A stretch of 64,000 nt of DNA from CAWGAJ01 sp963820545 (GTDB lineage: Bacteria; Planctomycetota; Planctomycetia; Pirellulales; Thermoguttaceae). This document shows positions 16,552 to 26,692 of this stretch, one piece after another; the first letter of the stretch is position 1; each line of letters begins with the position of its first letter. The stretch is taken from NCBI GenBank assembly GCA_963820545.1, contig CAWGAJ010000002.1:124001-188000 (forward strand), in the 5' to 3' direction. The notes beneath the pieces were generated by a model. The model was not told the DNA's origin and made no database searches. It saw only the letters and a program-made list of their open reading frames with translations. The translations under genes and the position numbers were made by a program.

Positions 16552-16905
16552 ATGCCCCGATACGTTATTCTAAAACATGAAACTTCTAGCGGACTGCATT
16601 TCGATTTCATGCTCGAAACGGGCAATGTGCTGAAAACCTGGTCATTGCCGCAAGCCCCTGAGCCTGGACTGGAAATGGACGCCCAAGCCTTAGGCGATCA
16701 TCGCCTGGCTTATCTCGATTACGAAGGCCCTCTTTCCGGCGACCGTGGTTTTGTTGTCCGTTGGGATCAAGGCACGTATCAGTTGGAACAACAATCCGAA
16801 TCCGAATTAATCGTGCGATTAAGCGGCAAGAAACTAACCGGCCTTATGTCGTTGCGACATTTCCCCTTCGCACAAAACTCCTGGCGATTTTCCTTCAATC
16901 CATAA
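16552..16905 (+). CDS. Stand-alone LigD-type 3'-phosphoesterase domain protein
   Basis: The 117-residue protein starts MPRYVILKHETSSGLHFDFM. This matches the conserved opening of the LigD phosphoesterase domain: the H in KHE and the H-x-D/H-F-D-F pair are metal or catalytic positions. It continues with LKTWSLP, LAYLDYEGPLSGDRG and SWRFSFNP. In full LigD this domain trims 3' ends during non-homologous end joining; stand-alone versions exist in many bacteria. Neither a ligase/polymerase domain nor ku is nearby, so a role in end joining is only possible. Confidence 0.8.
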   Translation: MPRYVILKHETSSGLHFDFMLETGNVLKTWSLPQAPEPGLEMDAQALGDHRLAYLDYEGPLSGDRGFVVRWDQGTYQLEQQSESELIVRLSGKKLTGLMSLRHFPFAQNSWRFSFNP

Positions 16906-16983
16906 AGAGAAAAAAGAGAGAAAAAGGGGACGCAGCTCTTTTTGTGCCTTTTTGTGCCTATGAAATTAAAAGAGAATTACTCT

Positions 16984-19526
16984 ATGACTGTCAAACTCAG
17001 AATTTCTATTTTGGTTGTTTTCTTTGCGAGCATACTTGTTATGCGGGTTCCCCGCGATGCCATCGTATCGGGTGCTTGCAGCCAGGGTGACGACGTCAAC
17101 ACACTTGCCGTTGAACCTTCTCTCGAACAGGAGTTTGAGAATCCGCCGCCAGCCGCGCGGCCGGAGGTGTTATGGATGTGGATGGGCGGAAACATCAGCA
17201 ACAGCGGCATCACTCGCGATTTGGAGGCGCTGAAGGATGCGGGCTTTGGCGGTGCAACGGTCTTCAGCCTCGCGGATGTTTGCACGCCGTGGGCCGGCGT
17301 GATCTCCAATTGCCCCACCCCGGAAATCGTTACATTCAACGAAAAGTGGTGGAAACTGGTGCGCCATGCGGCAAGCGAAGCGCGACGACTTGGATTGCGC
17401 TTCGGCGTCCACAATTGTGCAGGCTATGAATCGAGCGGCGGACCGTGGATCATGCCGGAACTTTCCATGCAGGAAGTCGTGTGGGCGGAGACCCGTGTAA
17501 GCGGCGAATTGAATTTCTCCGGCACGCTGGCAAGGGCCAAACCGAATTTGCGAGCGATGCAGCCGTTCCCAGTTTACAACCCGACGACAGGCAAACTGGA
17601 AAAACCGGAGATTGCGGCACGGCGCGAATTTTATCGCGACATCGCGGTGTTGGCTTTGCCTGCGGCGGGCGTCGTGACGCGCAAAAAATTATCAATCTGA
17701 CTGCAAAAATGTCGGCTGACGGCCGGCTCGATTGGACCGCGCCTCCCGGCGACTGGATCATTTACCGTTTCGGTCACACCACAATGTGCGCGTCGCTCCA
17801 GCCTTGCCAATGGGAAGCCATCGGCCTGGAATGTGACAAGATGAGCCGCGAGGCGGTCGAGTTTCATTTAGACCACATCATCAGCGAGGCTAAGCGGTAT
17901 GTGGGCAACCTCGTCGGCAATGGATTTGATTATTTTCACTTCGACAGCTACGAAGCCGGCATGCCGGGATGGACGCCGAAGATGCGCGAGGAATTTTTCG
18001 CGCGTCGCGGTTACGACCTCACGTCGTTTCTCCCGGTGATCGCCAAAAGAACTATCGGAAGCGACGCGGATTCCAAAAAGTTTCGAGATGATTTCCAGCA
18101 GACAATACGCGATCTTTACCGCGAAAATTATTTTCCGGTGATTGAAAGCAAGTTACACGCCGCCGGGTTACAATTCATGTGCGAGCCTTACGGCGGACCG
18201 TGGCGTATCAACGATGTCGTTCTTCGGGTAGACCGTATCATGACAGAGTTCTGGACGACCGGCGGCAACTACAACCCCGTCGAACTTACGCCGACTGTCG
18301 CGGCAATCCGCGCCGCCGGTCGAAATCTCATCGAAGCCGAGGCATTTACCGGCGAGCCGCGCGAGAGCCAATGGGCCGAGACGCCCACCTGGCTCAAGCC
18401 CATCGGCAACGCGGCATTTTGCGACGGAGTGAACCGTATGGCCCTGCATCGTTTTACGCATCAGCCGTTCGACGATCGCTGGAAGCCGGGTATGGCGATG
18501 GGACAATGGGGCACACACTTTGACCGCACACAGACGTGGTGGGAACCCGGCAAGGCATGGGTAAAATACCTCGCTCGATGTCAGGCGCTGTTGCAATGGG
18601 GCGAAATAGTGACGGACAAAAACGACTTCGCCGTAGCGGAAGCGTCCGAAAAACTCAACCTCCGTTCGATCCACCGACGGAAAGGCGCTGCGGATATTTT
18701 CTTCGTCGCGAATCTCTCGCGGTCAAGCGGCGCGGCAAAATGCTTTTTTGCCGTAAGTGCTAAGCAGCCGAAGTTGTGGAATCCCGTTACCGGCGAAAGA
18801 CGCGAATTGCCGGAATTTGAAAGCAAGGACGGCAAAACCTTCGTGCCGTTGGAATTCGCGGCGGCGGAAAGCTGTTTTCTCGTATTCCGTAAACCAATTT
18901 CCACTCCGGCCAGCATCAACAGTTCCCGAAATTTTCCAGAATTGAAAAACGCGAGCGATATTTCCGGCGCATGGCAGGTAAGTTTCGATCCGAAATAGGG
19001 AGGCCCAAAACAAGTAACATTTGACACGCTCGCCGATTGGACGCGGCATTCTGAAGAGGGCATCAAGTATTATAGCGGCGCCGCTACCTATACAAAGGCG
19101 TTTGATTTGCCAAATCTTGATGAGCAAAGCTCGAAATCTCGAATCTGGCTCGATCTCGGCACAGTCCACGCGCTGGCGGAAGTCAAACTGAATGGAAAAG
19201 ATCTCGGTGTCGTCTGGACCGCGCCGTGGCGAATTGACATCACATCCGCAGCAAAAACGAAAGACAACATCCTTGAAATCAAAGTCACAAACGTCTGGGC
19301 CAACCGGCTCATCGGCAACGAACAACAGCCCCCGGATTGCGAATGGGGCAAAGGCGATCAAGGGTTTGGCGGGCCTTTAAAAAGATTTCCCGATTGGTTC
19401 GTGAAAGGCCGGACGCGCCCATCAACCAATCGTTTTACCTTTACAACTTGGAATTATTTCAACAAGGAATCGCCGCTCGTGCCATCCGGATTACTCGGAC
19501 CAGTACGTGTGATGTTTGAAAAATAG
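16984..19526 (+). pseudogene. GH106-type alpha-L-rhamnosidase, broken by a frameshift and a nonsense codon
   Basis: The start at 16984 gives a signal-peptide-like leader. The mature part opens FENPPPAARPEVLWMWMGGN and continues SGITRDLEALKDAGFGGATV, typical of GH106 enzymes that cleave rhamnose from plant polysaccharides. The frame is lost in a six-A run at about 17682-17687. One more A would restore TRK..IINLTAKM in the frame of the downstream ORF (to 18998). An in-frame TAG at 18996-18998 then replaces what is probably a tryptophan codon (DPK-stop-GGPKQVTFDTL). The same frame runs on through a galactose-binding-like domain (ALAEVKLNGKDLGVVWTAPW) to 19526. Two independent lesions argue for a real pseudogene. 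Confidence 0.85.
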
Positions 19527-19560
19527 GGGAAAAGGAAGGGAATATTCTACTTTTTGATAA

Positions 19561-19601
19561 GCGGGTAGCCCAGGTTCTCTGAACCTGGGCGGATTGGCCG
19601 C
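19561..19601. repeat. 41-bp dispersed repeat (AGCCCAGGTTCTCTGAACC), copy 1
   Basis: Imperfect palindrome (CCCAGGTT/AACCTGGG). It matches 24445-24485 in the same orientation except for one base. The two copies bracket the 19.6-24.4 kb segment containing the IS and the GH51 gene. Confidence 0.92.
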
Positions 19602-19711
19602 CAATTGAACTTTTTTTACGGGGCACGGCGGCTATCGAACCTCATATCCGGCGGCTCATCATCATTTTCGTCCAGCACACTCCTCACCTTAGAGCGGATT
19701 AGTGCCGGGTG

Positions 19712-19858
19712 GTCAATGCCGGCTGCGGACCGACTGACCGATTCAGACCCGGCGATTGTCCGCGAAGTCCTACAGCAATTTGTTTCCCGTATTACATGCA
19801 AATGGGAGCGTAAAGGTAAACGTAGCCGATTGATCGGCGGAACCGTGGAATTAAAGGC
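19712..19858 (+). pseudogene. Possible C-terminal remnant of a serine recombinase
   Basis: In one plus frame the stretch AIVREVLQQFVSRITCKWER then KGKRSRLIGGTVELK resembles the tail of large serine recombinases, where a helix precedes a basic strand and a GG turn. No catalytic or zinc domain is present and the flanks look random. Weak call, made because the region is otherwise empty. Confidence 0.3.
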
Positions 19859-19861
19859 ACA

Positions 19862-19924
19862 AACCCCGTTTTCTATTAGCCCCTCTTCCCTATCAAAAAC
19901 CCCGTTTTCCAGAACCCCGTTTTC
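19862..19924. repeat. Three copies of AACCCCGTTTTC
   Basis: Copies at 19862-19873, 19898-19909 and 19913-19924, spaced 36 and 15 bases. No gene is apparent around them. Confidence 0.85.
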
Positions 19925-20124
19925 CGGTGACTCTTCTGTTTTTGGGGTAGCGGCGCAAGCATCTTCAAACGTGCGCGTTTATTTTCCAAAATGCCCAACG
20001 CCGCCAATTCTCTCACATTTTCACGAAACTGCATGCAGTTTCGAAATCCATTATAAATAAACTCGATTTGACCATTCCTGTCATTAATTCAAATCACTCT
20101 ATCGCCCACTTTTGAATTAGAATT

Positions 20125-21798
20125 GGGTGTAACCGGTCTTCCGCTAGGCAACGAGCGACCAGTTTAAGTTTTTTATTTTTCTCCAGTAGGAATACAACCG
20201 ACGTTTTTCCTGGGCGATGCGATAACTATGGAACTCCTCCCATTGGCCGTTGACATATGTGGTCCGCAAGTCGAGCATGGCTTGGGCGCCGGGGATGGTC
20301 CAGCGCATTCCGGCCCGTTCCATGCGGTCTTTCACCACGTAACGGCAGGCGCCTTCAATCACGCCGCTGGCGATTGGGTAGCCGGCGGCCAGGTACTCGT
20401 CGTATCGCATCCGCGACAGGTTTTTTTGCAGGTACTTGCAGAGTGTTTGCAGCTTTTGAAGTTTTGCGCCTCGCAAACTCCGTTTGGTTGCCATTTGCCG
20501 CAGGCCGCCGATCACGGCGCCGGCTTTGCCCTGGAGGACTCTCAACAACCGCTCCCGAACGAAGGCGGCCGCTTCGTCGCTGCCTTCGCAGTGGAAGAGG
20601 TAAGCCGCCTCCCACAATCGCGGCGTCACGTGCAACAGGTCCAAGATCTCGACGAGCTTTTCTCCCGGAAGGGCTTTGCGGCCCATGATCCACAGCGACC
20701 GCTGGCCGTCCATCAGGCAAACCACTTTTTGTCGGGGACGCCGCCGGGCCTTCACCTCGCGAACGATCCACGCGAAGACCGTTTCTTCGCCGTCCCGCCA
20801 CTCGCCTTCGTGTTGGCCACTCAAGCACGCCCAAAGCCGTTTCTGCTGCGCCACCGGCTCGGGAGACGACTTTTCCTTTTCCGCCGTTGGCTCGCGAAAC
20901 AACGCGGCTACCACCGCTTCGGCCGTGCGATATTTAGGATCGACGCTGTACACGCAGCCCACCGCCGCCATCTGTTTTTTGTTGGCTTTTTCCCCTTTTT
21001 TGCGGCGGCAACCGGCGGGAAGTTCCCGGGCAGGACGTCGCATCGGCACGCCCTTGTTGTCGGCCGTGACCACCAAGATTTCCCCTTCCTCTGCGGCGGC
21101 CGGGGCCGGCAGGGACTCGCGGAAGTCCGTTACGCTTTCGGCCATCTGCCGGTTCATCCGCTCCAGACTGTCCACCGGCACGGTCAGGCCGAGGATCCGC
21201 TGCAATGTCTCCGCCGCGCGGGCGAAGGCGTGTTCCACGCCCAAGACCTGCGCCCAATCCTGCAAAACGTAGGAATATACGCTCTCGGGCAATTGCAACC
21301 GAGCGTCCAAAGGAACGGCCTCGATCTGTTGGCCTTCCCGCGTTCCGTACGCCGTTCTCTCCAAAGTAAATTCCCCAAAAATCGAATGATAACACCGCGG
21401 ATGCCGTTCCTCCAAACGTTGCAACTCGCGACCTTCCGGCATCGTGAAGGTTTCGCCGACGTCACCCGTCCCTTGCAATCTGAAAAACTCCTCCAGGGCT
21501 TGCCGCCCAAGGGTCAGCAGACGTTGCCAAATCCCCCGCTCCACCTCGTGCACGGGTTTTCCCGCCTCCGCTGCTTGCTGCACAAACCGAAACAACTGGG
21601 CCATCGATTCCAACAACTCCGGGAGCTTGCTCCCACTCGCTTTTTGTGCCATCATCATGATTCGGCCTCCTTGCCTGGGAAATTCATTGCGGTACATCAA
21701 CAATGTTTTCCCAAAGGAGGCCGTTTTTGTCAGTATCAGTTTTTGCTAACTCCAAGCTAATTCACCCCTTCCGTCAACGCGGAAGACCGGTTACACCC
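20125..21798 (-). mobile_element. Complete ISKra4-family insertion sequence, 1674 bp
   Basis: The ends GGGTGTAACCGGTCTTCCGC (20125-20144) and its reverse complement (21779-21798) are perfect 20-bp inverted repeats. The flanks ATTAGAATT at 20116-20124 and 21799-21807 form a 9-bp target-site duplication. One transposase ORF fills the element on the minus strand. It looks intact and, with identical ends and duplication, recently moved. Confidence 0.95.
20144..21658 (-). CDS. ISKra4-family transposase
   Basis: AAGGAGG lies 8 bases before the ATG at 21658; an upstream ATG at 21703 exists but has no such site. The protein of about 504 residues has a helical N-terminus, the central strand EEGEILVVTADNKGVPM (likely first catalytic Asp of the DDE set) and KVVCLMDGQRSLW (second Asp). 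It ends with YPIASGVIEGACRYVVKDRM (last acidic residue) followed by MRWTIPGAQAMLDLRTTYVN, hallmarks of this family. The frame is intact, so the element may be active. A long antisense ORF across it is a shadow. Confidence 0.9.
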   Translation of the reverse strand: MMMAQKASGSKLPELLESMAQLFRFVQQAAEAGKPVHEVERGIWQRLLTLGRQALEEFFRLQGTGDVGETFTMPEGRELQRLEERHPRCYHSIFGEFTLERTAYGTREGQQIEAVPLDARLQLPESVYSYVLQDWAQVLGVEHAFARAAETLQRILGLTVPVDSLERMNRQMAESVTDFRESLPAPAAAEEGEILVVTADNKGVPMRRPARELPAGCRRKKGEKANKKQMAAVGCVYSVDPKYRTAEAVVAALFREPTAEKEKSSPEPVAQQKRLWACLSGQHEGEWRDGEETVFAWIVREVKARRRPRQKVVCLMDGQRSLWIMGRKALPGEKLVEILDLLHVTPRLWEAAYLFHCEGSDEAAAFVRERLLRVLQGKAGAVIGGLRQMATKRSLRGAKLQKLQTLCKYLQKNLSRMRYDEYLAAGYPIASGVIEGACRYVVKDRMERAGMRWTIPGAQAMLDLRTTYVNGQWEEFHSYRIAQEKRRLYSYWRKIKNLNWSLVA

Positions 21799-21811
21799 AT
21801 TAGAATTGATA

Positions 21812-24315
21812 TTATTTCGTCTTCACACGAATGACCGTCAGCGAGTATGGCGGGGCGGCGTACGTGAACGACTTGCCGACTGTGATTGACGACGTTTCCG
21901 GCAAGACCTGGCGAGGATTCGCAAAGGTGTCGGTCGCATTCGGATCGCCGGCAAGCACGATCTTCGTCGCGCTTGGATCAAATTGCGGCAAATCCAATTC
22001 GACTTGCGCGGCCGCGTTAAGGGGCGATACGTTGACGATCTTAACGATCACGTCTCCGGTCGCCTTATCCTTGACAGTCGAGGCCGCGAAACATTCGCCC
22101 GGCTGGTCAACGATGTCGAAAATCATTTTGTCGTCGAGGAAGCATTTAATCCGGTTGCCGTCCACTTCCACGCGGATCGAATACCAACGGTCGTTTTCGA
22201 TCTTGCCCGGCACTTCTCGGCCGATAATGTCTCTGGCGGAGCCGTGGTTTTTCTGAATGGCGTGTTTGGTATTGCCCCAGCCGCCGATGTTCCACCAAAA
22301 GTCGTTGCCGCCGTCAACGGGGCCGAATCCGACGAGGAATCCTTCATTCCCGCCGGTCTTCTTGGCCTCGAGCGTAAAAACGTACTTTTGCGAATTGAAT
22401 GTCCCAGTGCAGCGGGAGATGGCCGGTTGCGCGCTGGACGTTTGACGATACACGCCGTCGGCGGCCTCCCATTTCCCGGCGTTTGACGTCCAGTTCTTCG
22501 CATTTTCCTGCAATGGCTCGCTTAATAACGTCTCGGAGCCGTCCGTGACTTTCACGTTTTTGTACTCGGATTGTGTATTCCACGTTCCCAGGTGAACGCC
22601 GTTTTTCGCCGCGACAATTTCGGGCGCCGCATACGAAACCTCAGTGGAAACGTAGGAATCGCCCGAATGCATGCCAAACAATTGCTGTACGTAATAATTC
22701 ACGGTCGGAACAACCACCGCGTTGTTAAAATAAATCAGGTTCGGATTCCATTGCGTATGGCGATCCTTGCCCAACAGCGGCGCGTAAGACGCCATGCTCA
22801 CGACGTCGCCGTTGCGTTCCAAACCGGTCATGTAGGCGGCCTCGGCCAGGGCGTTATAGAGCGTATTTCCCTTCGAGGCGTATTCGCCTAGATAAACCTT
22901 CGAGCGACTGCGTTCGTACGAATCGTACCGCTTCAAATTGCCGAGAAACCAACCGGGTGTTTGGTAGTAATGTTCGTCGACCATCGGAATCTTCTGCTCG
23001 TTGGCGAATTTCCAACCCTCGTCAAAATCATTGCCCGAGGGGGACGGGCCGACGGTGCCAACGACAATGATCTCGGGATACTTCGCATTGACGGCCTTGA
23101 GGATCATTTCAAATCGTTCGCGGAAGCCGGGCGTCTGAGCGTCTTCATTGCCGATGCCAAGATATTTCAAATTAAACGGCTTTGGATGACCCGCGGCTGC
23201 GCGTTTGCGCCCCAAGTTGACGTTTCCGGGCCGTTGGCATATTCAACAAGGTCCAGAACGTCTTGAATATAGGCGGGCATGTCGGCCAGCGGAATACAAT
23301 GTTGCCCACCGGGCGAATTCTGGCAGCAGACTCCCGCGGCAAGCACCGGCAACGGCGTGGCCCCCATGTCTTCGCTAAATTGGAAATATTCAAAGTAGCC
23401 CAGGCCGACCGACTGGTGATAACGCCAGATATTCTTCTGCTCTTTGCGTTGCTCGATCGGCCCGATCGTGTCTTTCCAGCGATAAATGTTCGCCAGGCCG
23501 TAGCCGTGCGCCAGGCAACCGCCGGGAAATCGCACAAACTTCGGCTTTAAATCGGCGATGACTTGCGCCAAGTCGGCTCGCAGTCCGTTCACGCGATTTT
23601 TAAACGTTTTTTGCGGGAAGAGCGAAATCGTGTCGAATTGGAACGTTCCCGCGCCCGTCGTCAAAACGACCAGGCGTGCATCGGCCTCCGAGGCCTTCGC
23701 TTCAATCGCGGCGGTATATTTTTGCCACTTGTCCGTAAGCGAAGAAAACGTCGCTTCGCCGATAGCGTCGCCGGATTTACTTTCTATCCGCACGACGATC
23801 AAAGCGGGCGAGCCGGCCGTTAGCCGAGCAAAGAGCGAAACGTCGTATTTATCGCCCGCTTTTATGGGAAAGCCGTCAAACCCGGAGTTCATCAGTCCCA
23901 CGCCCGAGCCGCCGCTGGCCACGGTCAAAATGGCGTAGTGCGGATTGTTGGCGTTAAGCGGGTCGGCCGTTTCTACGGCAATATTCCCTTTGCCGTCGCC
24001 TCGAGTGACAAGCGTCCACGAGGTCAAAGAGTTCCAATCCCTGTTATCGTCGGCGGAATACTCGAACGAACGGTTTTGAACCAACTCGGCGTACAGCCCG
24101 CCGTCGGCGGCGTAGTTGATGTCTTCAAAAAATATGCCAAACAATTCCGGGCCGATGTCTTTGCTCGGCTGCGTGCCGTGGATTTTGACGACGGCCTTCG
24201 TTGCGGGTGAATCCTTTTGCTCCGGGGTGTCGGCGGCGATTGCGACGCGGGGCGAAACAAGCGTGAACGTTGCGGCAATTGTAAATACAAGAAAGACGGC
24301 AATTCGGTTATTCAT
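21812..24315 (-). CDS. GH51-type alpha-L-arabinofuranosidase (frameshifted)
   Basis: The start at 24315 gives a signal peptide (MNNRIAVFLVFTIAATFTL). The order is: an opening strand GPELFGIFFEDINYAADGGL; a carbohydrate-binding-like domain (about residues 80-215); and the TIM barrel with KFVRFPGGCLAHGYG, the acid/base region KYLGIGNED and a nucleophile candidate VYLGEYASKG. A C-terminal jelly-roll/laminin-like region ends in the family tail. The frame breaks near 23207: one more A in a short A run joins ETSTWGA to KRAAAGHPKPFNLKYLGIG. The enzyme would release arabinose from hemicellulose or pectin outside the cytoplasm. It sits 5 bases from the IS target duplication. Confidence 0.88.
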
Positions 24316-24444
24316 GGTTTTCGCTCTGATACGGTGGTGATTGGATAGGGAAGTAAAAGCCACATCTATTATAAAAGACGCCAAGCGAATGCAAAATATG
24401 CACGATTTTACTGATCTTATGGGCTATAAGCCTATAAGGCATGA

Positions 24445-24485
24445 GCGGGTAGCCCAGGTTCTCTGAACCTGGGCGGCTTGGCCGC
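24445..24485. repeat. 41-bp dispersed repeat, copy 2
   Basis: Same sequence and orientation as 19561-19601 with one substitution. It lies between the GH51 start and the next gene. Confidence 0.92.
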
Positions 24486-24521
24486 AAGAGGTAAATGAAT
24501 ACTACTGTGGATTAAAGAAAA

Positions 24522-25196
24522 CTAATTCCTTTGTTTGGTGACGCCCGAGATATAAATTTCATTCTGGCCCAGCCGGAGGGTTTCGATCTTCACCTCGAGG
24601 TCTCCGGCGTTCTCGGGCGGAGTCGTGGATAGCAAGGCCACCGGATCGCCGCCCATCTGACGCCACTGGAGCCGCCACTGAGACCGCCGCGCCGCCTCGG
24701 AAATGCCGTCGAGCACGTTCCCCAAGGGCATGGGCAACAGACCTGCCCGGGCACTTACGATGCGCAAGGCCAACGCGTTTTCTTCCGGCACGTAGGGCTT
24801 TACGGTCAACGTCAATACCGTGGAAAAAAAGCCTCCCTCATAACGACACGCCAGTACGATCTTATCCGACTCGATGCCCACGCGCGGATCGCGCATAAAA
24901 GGCGGCAGTGCGTCAGGATGATTGTTTATCAGATCCACCGCCAGCCAGCCGTTGATCTGCTCGGCCGTGAACATGGCTTGCCACTTGCCCGACCTCCTCA
25001 CATCGCTGACCATGGCGGCCAAGCGCTGGAGCATCTCCGCGCTGCCTTTTTCCCGCACGGCTGCCCCAACCACCAGGGCCTCGCGATAAAACTTCGGTTC
25101 GTATTGCAGGGCCAGCCACACGCCCAGTAGCAATGCAATCAGCATAGCCAGCAAGCCGCTGCCGATCAAAAAACCAAGGCGAATTCTTCTGGACAT
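24522..25196 (-). CDS. Single-pass membrane protein, unknown function
   Basis: The 224-residue protein has a basic start, one transmembrane helix (about 9-31) and a soluble beta-rich domain. The segment MFTAEQINGWLAVDL is reminiscent of the YpmS/DUF2140 type of envelope protein, where a similar helix follows the anchor, but the match is short. The soluble part probably faces the periplasm. It lies downstream of tyrS on the same strand, separated by a heptamer array. Confidence 0.6.
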   Translation of the reverse strand: MSRRIRLGFLIGSGLLAMLIALLLGVWLALQYEPKFYREALVVGAAVREKGSAEMLQRLAAMVSDVRRSGKWQAMFTAEQINGWLAVDLINNHPDALPPFMRDPRVGIESDKIVLACRYEGGFFSTVLTLTVKPYVPEENALALRIVSARAGLLPMPLGNVLDGISEAARRSQWRLQWRQMGGDPVALLSTTPPENAGDLEVKIETLRLGQNEIYISGVTKQRN

Positions 25197-25207
25197 GAAT
25201 AAATCCG

Positions 25208-25242
25208 CTGTCCCCTGTCCCCTGTTCGCTGTTCCCTGTTAA
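25208..25242. repeat. Heptamer array, 5 units (CTGTCCC)
   Basis: Units CTGTCCC, CTGTCCC, CTGTTCG, CTGTTCC and CTGTTAA. The array ends exactly where the tyrS stop region begins. Confidence 0.9.
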
Positions 25243-26524
25243 TCATACAAACCGCAACAGGGCGTAGTTCTTTTTGCCCGTGCGCAATACCATCACCGAC
25301 TCGCCGGCCAGATTGCCCGGACCAAGTTGGGCATCGATCTCTTCGATGCGGCGGTTATTCACGTAAGCGCCGCCCTGCGTAATTATGCGCCGGGCTTCGC
25401 TTTTGCTTTTGGCCAAGCCGGCTTCACAAAGTGCGTCGACGATCGAAATGCCCGGGCCGGCCAGCCGATCGCGGGGCAATTGCCTGCTGGGCACGTCGGC
25501 GAAAATACTGATCAATTGGGCGTCGCCGAGTTCGCTGATCTCCGCGCCAAACAGCACCTCAGTGGCCTTTTGGGCAATTCGCAGGCCCTCGGCGCCGTGC
25601 ACCAATTGGGTCAATTCCTCCGCCAGCCGGCGCTGCGCCGCGCCGGCCGGGATCGGCTTTATGCGCGCTTAATATCGACTCGATTTGCTCTCGGTCCAGA
25701 TCAGTGAAGAATTGCAGGCATTTGCCCACCTCGGCGTCGTCCAGGTTGATCCAATATTGATAGAACTCATAAGGACTGGTTTTATCGGCTGCCAACCACA
25801 GCGCGCCCGACTCGGTTTTGCCCATCTTCGAGCCGTCACTTTTGGTCAATATCGGGCAGGTCATGCCGTAGAGTTGCACGCCGCGCAATCGCCGGGCAAG
25901 ATCAATACCGGCCGTGATATTTCCCCACTGGTCGCTGCCGCCGACCTGCACCTCGCAGCCAAAATGGTCGTAGAGATACACAAAATCATACGCCTGCAAA
26001 AGCATGTAACTGAATTCGGTATAGCTCAGGCCGGCATCGGTCTTTTCCAGCCGGTTGCGCACCGACTCTTTAGTAAGCATGACGTTAACGGGAAAATGTT
26101 TGCCCACGTCGCGCAAGAATTCCAGGTAGCCGAATTGGGTCATCCAGTCGTAGTTATTCACCAGCAGGGCGGAATTTTTTCCACAATCGAAATCCAGAAA
26201 GCGGCGCAATTGGGCCTCCATGCCGGCCACATTGGCCGCAAGCACGTCGAGCGAGAGCAGGTTTCGCTCCTCGCTTTTTCCGCTGGGATCGCCGATCATG
26301 CCCGTGGCCCCGCCCACTAGCGCGATCGGCCGGTGACCGGCCCGCTGAAAACGCCGCAAGATCATCAAGGCCATCAAGTGCCCCACGTGCATGCTGTCGG
26401 CCGTGGGATCGAACCCGGCGTAAACCGTGCGCTGCCGCTCGCTTAAAAACCGGGGCAGATTTTCATCGTCGGTAGTCTGATTGGTCAACTCGCGCCAGGA
26501 AAGTTCACTAAATACATCAAGCAT
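25243..26524 (-). CDS. tyrS: Tyrosyl-tRNA synthetase (frameshifted)
   Basis: The ATG at 26524 opens MLDVFSELSWREL. A class I synthetase core carries the HIGH-type motif (HVGH in ADSMHVGHLMAL), the tyrosine-binding VYAGFDPTAD, the GSDQWGNI segment and a KMSKS variant (KSDGSKMGKTESG). The frame is lost near 25645; in the shifted frame AAQRRLAEELTQLVHGAEGL continues to an S4 RNA-binding domain (ALCEAGLAKSKSEARRIITQ) ending at 25243. The break lies in a GC-rich CCGGCGCGG run. As this gene is normally essential, a sequencing error is the likeliest cause. A heptamer array occupies the ribosome-binding position. Confidence 0.92.
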
Positions 26525-26526
26525 CT

Positions 26527-26560
26527 TAGTGGATAGTGGATAGTGGTTAGTGGATAGCAA
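26527..26560. repeat. Heptamer array, about 5 units (TAGTGGA), abutting the tyrS start codon
   Basis: Units TAGTGGA, TAGTGGA, TAGTGGT, TAGTGGA and TAGCAAG begin 3 bases upstream of the ATG, leaving no room for a Shine-Dalgarno sequence. Confidence 0.92.
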
Positions 26561-26692
26561 GTAAATGTTCAATAAAATTTTCTCTTCACGGCTTTGCAAA
26601 GTCCGCTTATGAGTAGACCTATTTCATCAGTTGTTTCGTTAATTGTCGAGGCTGACTTGTCCCCTATATATCCCAGACGTTAAGTGATAAAA

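Noticed and set aside
19605..20060. 151-codon ORF as a complete gene
   Set aside because: Only about 40 codons look like protein (recombinase tail); the rest is repeat-like, so it is listed as a weak remnant.
20228..21760. 510-codon plus-strand ORF across the insertion sequence
   Set aside because: It is exactly antisense to the transposase, has no family features and no ribosome binding site; long antisense frames are common in GC-rich DNA.
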